A stretch of 64,000 nucleotides of DNA from Saxidomus purpurata (taxonomy: Eukaryota > Mollusca > Bivalvia > Venerida > Veneridae), in NCBI GenBank assembly GCA_022818135.1, contig JAFMSR010000001.1, forward strand, positions 2,235,977 through 2,299,976. The letters are read 5' to 3'. The notes under the pieces are model-generated. The model had not been told where the DNA came from. It saw only the letters and a list, made by a program, of their open reading frames with translations, and did no database searches. This document shows, piece by piece, positions 12,590-24,120 of this stretch (positions are counted from its first letter, which is position 1; each line of letters starts with the position of its first letter). A program made the translations under genes and the position numbers.

Positions 12590-13120
12590 GACCTTTTTTA
12601 AAGCCAAACTGAAAATAAGCCATTGACTTGATACTCAAACTATAGTTTTTACCATCAGCCTACCTTGATGGAAACTATCTCCATAACTCTGTTTTGATTT
12701 TTGGCAAAATGGATATTTCTATCTGAACCAAGTATTTCATGGTTAGAAATTTTTTTTAATTGCATACCATCTTGAACTTTACATAATAGATATTTGACTA
12801 CAAACTCAAAGAAATGATGTCTACCATACTTTACATATGAAAATAATCACCATTATTCAGATTTTGATTTTTGAAGATTGACTTCCCCTTGTTAACTTAG
12901 AATTTTGGTTAAAGTTTTATAATTCACAAGAGTTGTCTTGCATACGGTCAAGGGATTGACTTGAAACTCAAATGATGTATTTTCCATCAACATCTACACC
13001 TGCAGAAATATCCCCATAACTGTATGCAGTATTTATTTGGATTGTTAAATGTCCATTATCCATCTACAATTTTTAACAGTTTTTACTAAACTCAAGATCT
13101 TGAATACTATAGGCATTTGA
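12590..13120 (-). mobile_element. Old inverted copy of the 22.5-kb / 30.6-kb tandem element
   Basis: Contains CCATAACTCTGTTTTGATTT, ACTTAGAATTTTGGTTAAAG and ACTTGAAACTCAAATGATG, reverse complements of the units at 31.2-32.0 kb, with much more divergence. Confidence 0.65.
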
Positions 13121-13189
13121 TTTAGCAGCTTCAATCTAGTTTAGGTTGTTACAGACAGTGAAGGTAATCTTTTATGGGGAATTTATTGT

Positions 13190-13870
13190 AAAGAAAATAA
13201 GATACATTTGTCAGAAAAATAATGGGACCATAACTCTGGAGTAACTGACTTGATAAAAATGTGACAATTCCAGTGTGATCACCTTGAGGGGAGACTGGGA
13301 TAAAAGGAAAACAGTAGTTCTGGTGATCTACTTGATTATAAACTTTGACAAGATAATGTGCCCATTGACATGATCAACTGTAGGGTGATGATTGAATTAC
13401 AGTTAGCCAAGTTCGGGAAATAGAAATTGTCAATTTGATTAAAATTTTACAAATCTAATATAATTCTGAAGTGATCAGTATATCAGACGTTTATCAGACT
13501 TGAACTAGATCAAGATGTTCAAATATGGTGATGATTTGAGTACAGTTGCTCCAGTATGAGAGTGGACACTGTCAATTTAGTAAAAAGTTGACAATTCAAG
13601 GGATATAACTCTGGAAAGACCAGAATGCATTTTCAGGATACTGTGCCCTTAAACACTGTGCCCAAGTTTGTTGATGACTGTATAAGAGTTTAACTCAAAT
13701 TTTAATATGGTCACCATCAATTTGACAATTAAAGGGCTATAAACTGTGGAAAGATCAGAATGTGTTGTCAAATTTTACCAAGATAGTGTGCCCATAAACA
13801 CTGTGGCCAAGTTAGCGATGATTGGATAACAGTTACTCAAGTTAGAGAGCGGCCAAAAACAATGCGACAC
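13190..13870. repeat. Degenerate ~145-bp tandem units
   Basis: GTGCCCNTAAACACTGTG recurs at 13643 and 13788 and, decayed, at 13358; AACTCTGGAAAGACCAGAATG-type blocks lie between. Confidence 0.55.
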
Positions 13871-14599
13871 ACACAAAATGACACATACCATCACTACATT
13901 TGTATATCCCCTTCATCTTTGGTTGAGAATGTGTATGGCAATAAAGTTTACAGTTTAACTAGAAAAAAAACAACTAACTTGACTTGCATATAAAGTTCTA
14001 GGTATACTGGCCAAAGGAGTATGAAGATACATGTACTGCTAAAACTTCTTGCTGTCAAGTTCTCTTGACCTGCTGACCCCAGTATAAATTAGAATCATCT
14101 ACTGACTTGTAGTTTTAGGACAATTTCCGTCTCTAAGAATGCACTTCCTATGACCATTACTTTTTATCTATTGACCTAAATGTCACTAGGGATAATCAAG
14201 TAATAAGAAGCTAAATTGTCCTCTAGGGTGCAGAAAAAATGGTTTTAGGCCATTCGAAATGTCAACGCAGAACAGTCGTAATTTATCTGCAAAAAAGGAC
14301 TGTTATGCATTGAACCCTTATGTTTAGCTCTTTGTGACCATGATCTTGTTTAGGATACATGTAACTATAACACGGATGCTTGTTTGGCCTGTAGATAGAC
14401 GCCATCTTGAAATGTGCTTTAACTGTGTATTGATATAGAGGCCAATTTTGTTTGAAGGCGAAATATCTAGCTTCCTCATGGATGGTTGTTGATCCATGAT
14501 ATATATTTAAAGGTGTTAAACCTTAAGACTATATAATAATATATATGCACAAGCAACCTTTTGTCTTCCCCACCACAATTATTAAAGCACGGCACCACT

Positions 14600-14850
14600 G
14601 AGTTTGAACTAAACACAAACCAGGATATCTGCCTGGCTGACTTAAAATCACTGTAACCTCTCATACGTACGAGTCCGGCTACCATGGCAACCACGTCTCT
14701 TTATATGTGAAAGTTGGCAGTTTCTTACAAAGGATATAAGTCTAGCACTAGCACTTCCCAGGAATGATAGTGAGGTAAACTGCCTGTCTGTTAAAATGAC
14801 CAAAATACGGTTGAAACAGACGTTAAACTCCTACAACAACAACAAACCTG
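14600..14850 (+). mobile_element. tRNA-derived SINE, 5' truncated
   Basis: Head CTGACTTAAAATCACTGTAA and B-box-like GAGTCCGGCT, body GTGAAAGTTGGCAGTTTCTT, tail GACGTTAAACTCCTACAAC ending in a CAA run. Contains a chance RFX-type X-box at 14678-14691. Confidence 0.8.
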
Positions 14851-17125
14851 GAAATTCTCGTAACATTTTATTAATGATTTTTGTGATCAATCTAATCGAT
14901 TTTCATTATCATTATTAACTACTTGTAACAAGAAAATATACAAACCTATGTGAAACATTACAGGAAATACATCACACTAACTAGAAAATACATGTATAAT
15001 GACACAAACACTAACAAAACCTGAATGTTTAACTTTGTAGAATAGTGTTTCAGACTTCGAAACATTTTTTCAGTTTCAAAGACTATAAACCCTTTTTACA
15101 TAGTACATAATAAATATATCTAAGTTCATTAACATTTTAGTATACTTCAAGCCCATTTAATTAATGTTCATAAATATGAATTTCAGGAAAAATATATATC
15201 AACTAACATAAACGACATTCAGTTTAGTGTTGCCTATGCAAATATATGCATATAGACATGTATGGTACATGTACAAATTTTTCAACATAATCATTCAGAA
15301 TTTCTTGGAAGTTTGTATGTTATTTTAAAATGTCTTCATTTGATACATTAAAATGCATTTATCATGAAGAAAAAGCTGAATTGCACACTGTGTACAATGG
15401 GGTATGACCTTGTGTTGTCCTTGACCGTAGCTTATTCTGCAGGTCAAGGTCAAAATTGTAATGAACGGGAGAAATGAATTGTACTTTGTAAAATTTTCTT
15501 CAACTTCACCTGTGAGAAGTGACTTGATTTCTAAAGGTTATCCCAATTCTCTAACAGGCATTAGAATTTCTAGTTAATTCTATTTTTCTGATTCCAAAGC
15601 CAGTCAGAGTTAGCTCTTGCTGTTGGACACTACATCAATGTCTGTGCAAGGTTGCTATAAGCAATTTAGTTTGGTTAAAATAATTCATGATAAAAAACGC
15701 AATTATAACATAATTTTGTCTGACAGTGACATTGACCTTGACAGTAGGGCACCTGTACTAACATTTTGGTGATGTGTGATATCGTCTTTGTCATCAAATT
15801 TGGAATTAGCATGCCCGGAAAAAATCCCATAACCTTGAAACTATGGTAATGTGTCTGATACAACCTCTCATTCAAGGAACAATTTGATAAAATATAAAGA
15901 CATCTTCAGCCCTTTAAAAGCTTACACTTGGATGCATCAGCATCTTACTTTTTACTGACAATATGACTTGAAACATGGTCATGTAATTAAACGTGTGTGA
16001 CAGGGGAGCATGGCTAAATGCAAGGGAGATCACTGTATAGGAAATGGGATAGATGTCCGGATTTATGAAAATCACAATGATAGAGACATTTCATCTGAAC
16101 TTAAAATAAAATAGAAAGAGTGCCATAGAATGCAGCATTAGTATAATATCTGAATGTGTTTTATAGTTACCAAATTTGTACATTTATTACCATGCCAAAA
16201 CTCAACACACTGTTCATTTGATCTGTTCTACATGAAACAATTACACATATACTTTTTTTCATATATGCTGTGTAATAATTCTACACAATCTGGTTAACAC
16301 AGAGAATCTAGGCATATATTTTATAAATCATGGCTAGAGGACACCACTTGGGGAGCTGTAGTAGGTGTGACCAACTATATAGGCAAGCCCTATATCATAC
16401 ATGTACCCAAAAATCCACAGGGAAAAAAATGGCAAATATAAATATCACAGTTAATAAACATTCATCACATTGTATTATAAAGAACATTATACACATTTTA
16501 CTTATTTATTTCTTATAAGATTGTGTATAGTCCCAAAGGAAACTAGGATTTCTCCCCAGGTAAACCTGCCAAGACCCTAAATCAACAAGGAAGTCCAGTA
16601 CATCCAGGAAGTGCTGGAACCAATTAACTTATGCATGAAGGACAAATTATTTTGAATAAATTCTTTACCGATATTACCCATTTACAAGTATATCCTTCTA
16701 TAAGGAAAAATAACCTCTTTACATCCCTAATAAATAATAGATGTAAATCAAAACTTTGATCCAATATTCATTTCATCTTCTATTTGAAATTTAACTAAAA
16801 TGCCTTATTCATCCTTCCAAGAATTATTAATGTACCAGTAGGTCTCTTATTCATTGTGGAAATATATATTAATATATCCCTTATTCATTTCGTTTCAGTA
16901 TCACATCATATATTCAAAATGGAATTACTAGTCAATTTAAATCCCTAAGTCAAGATGGAGATATACAGTGTAAAAAGTAATGTCTTAATAAATTAAACAC
17001 AAGATACTTTATTTTTAAAAATGAGAAAAAAAATGTACCTGAAAAAAATTTACATAATTATAGGATGATAAATTATACATGCTGTGACTAAAATTTGGTG
17101 AGCATATCAATAATTTACAAAATTC

Positions 17126-17196
17126 AAGGGTTGCCCACAAAACTGTTGTAAGTCCTTTACTTTTTGTAAGATACTACAGTTTTGCGGTCACCCTCG
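17126..17196. repeat. 71-bp hairpin repeat, copy 2
   Basis: CACAAAACTGTTGTAAGTCC pairs with TACTACAGTTTTGCGGTC; outer CAAGGG and CCCTCG arms are retained. Confidence 0.7.
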
Positions 17197-19824
17197 AAAT
17201 ATGATTTTTATCATTTTTTGAGCAAACAATCTGCAGAAATGTTGGTATCAAGTGAAAAACTTATGTATGACAATGGAAACGGCTGGTGATATGGAATTTC
17301 AAATTGTTACTTTTTTTGGTATTTAAAAAAGCTGTTTAGATATAACAAAGACTTGAATTGCTACACAGAAATATAACAGACTAAAATTTTTACACCGACA
17401 TATACTAATCTTAATCATAACTTGTACAAGACAATCTGCACAAACATATTCTTTTTGTGAGTGCCCTCTTCTTTACAAGTACTGGTACATGTTTTTCTAT
17501 TATTTTTAAAGTCTAGCAAAAAGAATTTAACAACGAATTTTAAGAATAAATGTTGAGCGCTGCATTCAGGACCAAATACATTAAATTGGGAATCACATAC
17601 CTTCAGAATTTTACAACCTGAAATCTGGAATAAGAGCACTCACTGAATAAAATATGTTCTACATCTCACAAGGTAACATGAACATTACATAACATGTACT
17701 GTACAATGATGCATTTAAATGCTATAAAGTCTTACTCTGTAACTTTTTGTCGTAAAAAGCACCATCTCAACATTAACATTTCTCCTTATCACATTGCTAT
17801 ATTAAATTTAAAAAAACATTGAAACATACAAGATCATTTGTAAGAGATGTATAAACCAGTTATATAGTGTTTGACAGAGCTGATAAGCATGGTATGAAAA
17901 TCTGAACTATGAAATGTTTCTATGAATGAGAGATTTTTTCAAAATTTTCAGCAAACACAGTTTCCTTGGTCTTGTTTTTCATATTTACAAGCAAAATAGG
18001 AAATTATTATATGAAAATATTTTTCCTCTCTAATAATGTCTGTTGTTTGATATTTGGTATCCATAGCAACCACATAAGGTAAGTTGCACTTTTGCAGATA
18101 GACCAAATTAGTCATTTTTTTTTTTTAAAAGTCCTACGACAAATGTTGATCACGAAACTGTTGTATATGCGTATTATGCAGATACATGAATATCACAATC
18201 AACACCATGTTGAATCTATCGCCTAATTTTAGAAGGTTGCTTCATATCCTATAGAAAACAAAAGTATAGGATGTCAGCATCCCATACAACTTGGTACATG
18301 TAATCAACAATAACTTAATGTTTTCCCTGTGTTTTGTGATTACTATATGCTGCCTTGATATTATACGACCATGTTATTCAGCAACCACAACAACAATAAA
18401 TTAACCCAACTGGCTAATTTTGTTTAATTTGGTGGTATAAAATAACCTAACTTTACTAGTCGGCTAGCAACAATATTAAATGTTTTGACGGAAGTAAACT
18501 ATATGTAGTATTTATCAAGGGACTTTAGACTTTTTAAAGACGATGAAAGTGAAATACAAAAACTCTGCATGTCTTTGACACACAGCGAAAAAAATAAATC
18601 TCTAAAGCTTGCAACTTAGGAAGTAACCAATCACACTGCTGATGAAATTCACAGTATGAGGACGAAAACTCTAGTTATGCTTTCAACTTTGCGTCTGTGT
18701 TTAAAATCTTTTAAACTCCTTCGGATGTCAGATGTCATGTTTGTGATATTTCATGACCTTTGCCTTTGTTAAAATATTCTTTTTGGAATTTATTAACATA
18801 TATGATATTTTAGTGAATTTGGGCACAACAGAATTATAAAGCTATAATGAAAATTGCAAACTCTCAAGAAATATTAATCATATCTTCACAGACGTCTTTT
18901 GTTAATGATACTATGGTCAGTAAAAAAATTAATCTGGTATCACTTTTTTGAATTCTCGCCAATTCACAAACATAATTGCAACCTGCTTGTGTTTCCAAAT
19001 TTTGTTCAATATTGGTGTACTTTAAATTAGCAAACCTGAATTCTAAGCCCCTCGCAAAGAAGTCAAAAAGATCTAATTATGATTCAAAGTAGTTTTTGTT
19101 ATGATACAATGGTCAGAATCCTTGTAACTGGCCATTAATTGCCTTGTGTTTATATATTTTTAAATTTTTTTTTTTTTTTCCCTTTGTAACAAAATTTTTG
19201 TAACACTGTATGCAAATGGAAGAACAAAACATTTGGTTTAATCAAAATAAATTGAGGCAAAAATGTGCTAAAAAAGCTATAAAATAAGAATTTGGCACTA
19301 ATGTAATAATGTGAACATTGCTAAAAACTGCCACCAGATCATGCATGACAATGGGGACAATACATGTATAGAGATCTTGATGCAGAAGTAATATTACTTC
19401 ATAACTATAAATAAAAATTGAGGTACAACAGTTATGTCTGAAATCTTCAATATAAAACTTTAGTGACCGTAAGAGTTTTAATCCACTTGTATGGAGTCAT
19501 GTGTGGCCCGATACTTCAATCTTTGCAACCACTGCAGACCATGATCATTTTGCATATTGTTGTAGTCTGAAAATATTAGCTTCTGTCATGAGCATCAGTC
19601 CATTATATATCCGTCAAGGGTGTTTTCGTTGGAAGATATCCCCTGACGTTACCAAGGGTAATTGTTTTTCATTGGAACCAAATGTCTCAAGATAGACTCT
19701 TTTTTTTGCAAGTGGTTTAATCCTAATTTAGCCTTAATGTACCATGTTTGTCTGTTATCCAAAGGTGGAAAGCATAAACCGCTCATCCCTTAGGGGGGTG
19801 AGCCCTTGGGGTGACCCCCCCCTC

Positions 19825-19885
19825 TTATAAGCACCAGTACTGGTTTTTCCAGGAAACGGACTGGAGAGTGACTCAATAAGCTTCA
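19825..19885 (+). mobile_element. SINE body fragment
   Basis: AGTACTGGTTTTTCCAGGAA followed by a CGGACT...GAGAGTGACTC block, shared with the SINE at 43385-43515. Confidence 0.6.
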
Positions 19886-20129
19886 AGCTTTCTTCACAAT
19901 CGAGCTAAAATAAATTAGTATAAACTAAACAAAACAGCCATGTAACAAAATTTGCTAAAGATATTCTTCCATTTCTGTTCAGAAAAAGATATAAAAAAAT
20001 GTGTCTCTATCCCCAAAACTGTCATACATGATCTGTATTAAACAATATGTCTTTATACATTACTTAAAAAAGCTAAAATGTAAGTTATCACAGATATAAG
20101 TAAACTGGGACTTTGGGAAAAAATAAAAG

Positions 20130-20200
20130 TGTTTTCTGCAACCAGCATTCAAACACAAATCCTATGTAATTCTAAGCCAGCGCTCTACCGGACCACTTGA
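20130..20200 (-). mobile_element. tRNA-like SINE head
   Basis: Reverse complement gives GGTAGAGCGCTGGCTTAGAA (A box) and TGTGTTTGAATGCTGGTTGC (decayed B box). No full cloverleaf, so not called a tRNA gene. Confidence 0.45.
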
Positions 20201-20250
20201 AAAGCTGACAGCCAATGGTAAAACCTCTACCACATAGGAAACACTTTGAG

Positions 20251-20323
20251 GATTGATCATGAAACACTTGTACCTGCTTCTTTTTTTATTTGCAGATATC
20301 ACAGTTTCATAATCAACCCCCAA
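20251..20323. repeat. 73-bp hairpin repeat, copy 3 (diverged)
   Basis: GGATTGATCATGAAAC pairs with ACAGTTTCATAATCAACCCC around a T-rich loop. Confidence 0.55.
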
Positions 20324-20682
20324 TTTGTCAGAGATGAAATTCTTAAAGCTTGATATCAAAATCAACGTGTTTTGGCTAGATTTGTGTACTGTGTCTATAC
20401 TATCGCTACAAAAGCTACCATGTGGGTAAAAAAGAATATTCAGAGTCATTTTAACTCCTACTACAAATAACTCTACCAGTACAAGGAAACTATATGTCTT
20501 GGATAATTTATGCAACTGCATGCATATGATGCTAAACTGTTGTATTTAGGGGACCTCAATCCAAAGAATTTATCTACTGGTAAGCCCTTTTTACATGCAG
20601 GTAACTTAATACTATTAACAAAACAAACTGGTTTTAATGATGGTAAAGAAGACTGCATTATGGACTTTTGCTAGTTTCCCAT

Positions 20683-20743
20683 AATTATCTGCCCTTGAAC
20701 ACAGCATTTTGTTATATTTTCTGATTTTCAAGGGCAGATAATT
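20683..20743. repeat. 61-bp GGGCAG hairpin, copy 1
   Basis: Perfect 17-bp arms: AATTATCTGCCCTTGAA and TTCAAGGGCAGATAATT. The loop contains AGCATTTTGTTATATTTT. A second copy is at 33672-33729. Confidence 0.8.
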
Positions 20744-21603
20744 CAAGATCAAGGCTGGTGACCTATGATTTTAAGTTCAGATTTCTGCTTTAAACTTTAC
20801 TCATCACCAAGTTAAGAATTCTTTAAAACCCACAACGTCCTTAATGTTGATCGTAAACTGTTCTAAGTTCTAAGGAGGAGGATACACACAGAGGAGAGTT
20901 TTGCAGTCAACTCTCAACTTATTCAAATGTAGTCAAAGATAAAACTAAAAATGTAACAATTTTCAATCTACAAAACTTATCAAATATAATCCCTCGCTAT
21001 ATTGCTACCATTAACTTCAGTGTGTATTAGAGGCATAGTCACCAACAAATTCCATGGACAAAAATTAATCAGAAATCAACCATTAAAATTATCCTGTTTT
21101 CAGAGGTTCAATATTTATAACGCATTACACATTTCTAAACAATTAAAAAAAAACACTTAAAATGCTGCTACTCTAACAGTAGGTTAATGCAACAAACAAA
21201 ATTCTCAGTCTGGTGGTGAAAAAAATTATGTTTGAAATACTGAATAATTGAAAACCAAAATAACATTAGGAGTACAGGAACATGGTAGCATTAAATAATT
21301 TTGACACATAACACAAATATAAATAGGGTTATAATCATGCCAAGTTATTACAATTCTATTTTTTAACTTTAACCCTGCTGGGAGTGACAGATCTGCCTCT
21401 CCAATCAATGTAGACTGCCTCTTCAATCAGTGTAGACTGCCTCTCCTATCAGTGTAGACCACAAAAGGCCTGAACGGCCTTGTATCATCATAGTCTAGCT
21501 GTTTGACATTCAACTTACTACTGCTTGTTCAGGACCCCCGTAAATAACAAACTGAATTGTCCAAACACTATCACAGGCAAGGTCATTTCAGAGCAACCAT
21601 AAT

Positions 21604-21636
21604 CGCTCACCTAAAACACTTTGTGATTAGGTGAGC
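21604..21636. repeat. GCTCACCT hairpin
   Basis: GCTCACCTAAAACAC / TTTGTGATTAGGTGAGC folds back on itself. It resembles the terminal hairpin at 11957-11989. Confidence 0.5.
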
Positions 21637-22536
21637 ATTACATTTGGCAGTATAAGGGTTAAAGTGAATCTGAGATTATAGGGCATCTCTATATGACACC
21701 CACTTTCTAATGACAATTTTGTAAAAAACAGCATGTGTATCAAGCATTTTCAATTTTCCAAATTACCCTCTAAGACAAACATGAACATATCTTCCAAACA
21801 AATGCAATACTGTAAAAACTGACACAACTTGTTCAAGTTTCAACAGATCTTCATCAATGCTTTGCACGTCAACTTCAATGCAGCCAAAGTTCTAAACTGC
21901 ACTGTAGTTCCCTAGAATACTAGTGAATCCTAGATAAAAAACACAAGACTGCAAACTGCTGAATCACAGTTTCCCAGGAATAAATGTAGCACACATGAAG
22001 ACTGTCACATTTTGAAAGAATCCCTAAATAAAAGTGTTGTTAAAACCCTGCACCCCTACGGTCCAATGAAGGTAACTGATAGTGTCCAAACATATTTTTA
22101 GTCTTTGTACTGGGATTCTGAAACAAAAAGATGAAAGTGTATTTCATTAAATTTTTCACTGCATTCAATAATATTCAAAAATCAATTAATTAAAATCCTC
22201 AATGTAACAGTCTGCAAAGCCTTCATATTCATAATTCTACTTGGCTTGACATCTCAAAGTATCTGACCTTTAACCTGCAGGTACTGTGCCCGGCCCATTC
22301 TTAGGCAATTGTGCATCAATACAGTGTTTAACTATGTTGTCGGGGTTTCTCCCTCCTTTTTTTGGGGGGGGGGGGTTCAAACACATGTTCCTGGGAGAAC
22401 AATCCTTGCTAAGAATCAGCCAATGTTCTCCCATAAAGAGAATAAATGTACGGCAAACCATACCTAATCTATGTAAGACTGTTACAGTTTTGAATCAGCA
22501 ATATGCCCTAAATAAAATTGAGTGGTGTTGAAAATT

Positions 22537-24071
22537 AACAAGACCTGCACTCCTGCTATTCGGGTTTGGGTTCAAAAAACCGGGGGTGTCTTAACAATGA
22601 AGGTAACTGATATGAAACTTGTCCAAAGACCTTTGTAATGCTACATTCTTAGTCTTTGTACTGGGATTCTGTAAGCAAGGGGAAACACAAACCTTGTAAA
22701 TTTGATCATGAATAACTGTGTAACTTTTCAAAATTGAAATTTTAAAAAAAAAACCCCTTCATGCTGCATAATTATTCAATAATATTTCAAAAATCAATTA
22801 ACTGTAAAAATCCTAAGTTAACAGGGGCAAATCTCAAAAATCAAACCTTGGTGAAGATGTTGACAGTACTCATTTTAAGTCCATAAAAAATCAAAGTTAA
22901 AAGGGGCATAAATCTGTCTTAAAAATCAAACGGTTATGGGGTTGTTTCCTCAGATGTAGTGTTGATGGTAGACACATACTTTGAGTTTCAAGTCAATACC
23001 TTTATAGTATTCAAGATATTTGACTTTATAAATCTTTTACCAAATATTCTAAGTTAAAAAGGGGCTAATCTGTCAAATCAACCCAGAGTTCTGGGGATTG
23101 TTTTCCTCAGGTGTAAATGTTGATTGTAGACACATACTTTGAGTTTCAAGTCAATACCTTTTGATAGTATTCAAGATATTTGAATTTATAAAAATCTTTA
23201 ACAAAATATTCTAAGTTAAAAGGGGCAAAATCTGTCAAAAATCAAAACAGAGTTATGGGGTTTTTTTCCTCAGGTGTAGATGTTGATGGTAAACATACAG
23301 TTTGAGTTTCAAGTCAATACCTTTTGATAGTATTCAGGATATTTGACTTTTATTAAAAACTTTACAAAAATTCTAAGTTAAAAGGGGCTAAATCTGTCAA
23401 AATCAAACAGGTTATGGGGTTGTTTCCTCAAGGTGTAGATGTTGATGGTAAACTCAGTTTGAGTTTCAAGTCAATACCTTTGATAGTATTCAGGATTTTG
23501 ACTTTTATTAAAAACTTTAACAAAAATTTAAGTTAAAGGGGCATAATCTGTCAAAAATCAAACAGAGTTATGGGGTTGTTCCTCAGGTGTAGATGTTGAT
23601 GGTACTACAGTTTGAGTTTCAAGTCAATACCCCTTTGATGTATTCAGGATATTTGTCTTTTATTAAAAACTTTTAACAAAAATGCTAAGTTAAAAGGGGC
23701 TAAATCTGTCAAAAATCAAAACAGAGTTATGAGGATTGTTTCCTCAGGTGTAGATGTTGATGGTAAAGATATTTTTGAGTTTCAAGCCAATACCTTTGAT
23801 AATATGCAAGATATTTGAATTTATAAAAACTTTTAACCAAAATTGTTTTTTTAAAAGGGGTAAAAAAAACATAAATCTGTCAAAAATCAAAACGAGTTAT
23901 GGGGATTGTCTTCCTCAGGTGTAGATTGATGGTAAAGTTGTTTGAGTTTCAAGTCAATACCTTTGATAGTTTCAAGATATTTGACTTTATTAAAAACTTT
24001 AACCAACGCCCCCCCCCCCCCCCGGGGCGAGTGCAATAGTCTCCTTATTCTTCGAATAGTCGAGCTAAAAA
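22537..24071 (-). mobile_element. 1.5-kb element with ~164-bp tandem units, copy A
   Basis: Read on the minus strand it starts TTTTTAGCTCGACTATTCGA and ends near GTCTTGTT. Inside are about seven units with AAGTCAATACCTTTGATAGT and GTTATGGGGATTGTTTCCTC (plus-strand wording). Many single-base indels and a 19-C run (24009 on). Abuts the MOK 3' end. A partial second copy of its left part lies at 22040-22140. Confidence 0.85.
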
Positions 24072-24114
24072 GTGCATGAATTGAAAAACAAGGCATTCAG
24101 CAGAATGAATTGAT

Positions 24115-24120
24115 TTTATT
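24115..24120 (-). terminator. Candidate polyadenylation signal for MOK (read-through form)
   Basis: AATAAA on the minus strand overlaps the last base of the read-through stop codon. It lies 44 bp from the end of the 22537-24071 repeat element. Confidence 0.4.

Larger units (their letters stand above)
14851..20160. other. Intergenic, ANKEF1 to MOK 3' ends, no gene seen
   Basis: AT-rich sequence. Only a 71-bp hairpin (17126-17196), a SINE fragment (19825-19885) and poly-T/poly-C runs stand out. Unrecognised 3' exons of MOK could lie here. Confidence 0.5.

Noticed and set aside
14678..14691. X-box GCTACCATGGCAAC
   Set aside because: It lies within a SINE copy far from any start codon, so a chance match is more likely than a regulatory site.
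20130..20200. Possible tRNA gene
   Set aside because: A and B box words are present but no cloverleaf or acceptor stem closes; a SINE head explains it better.
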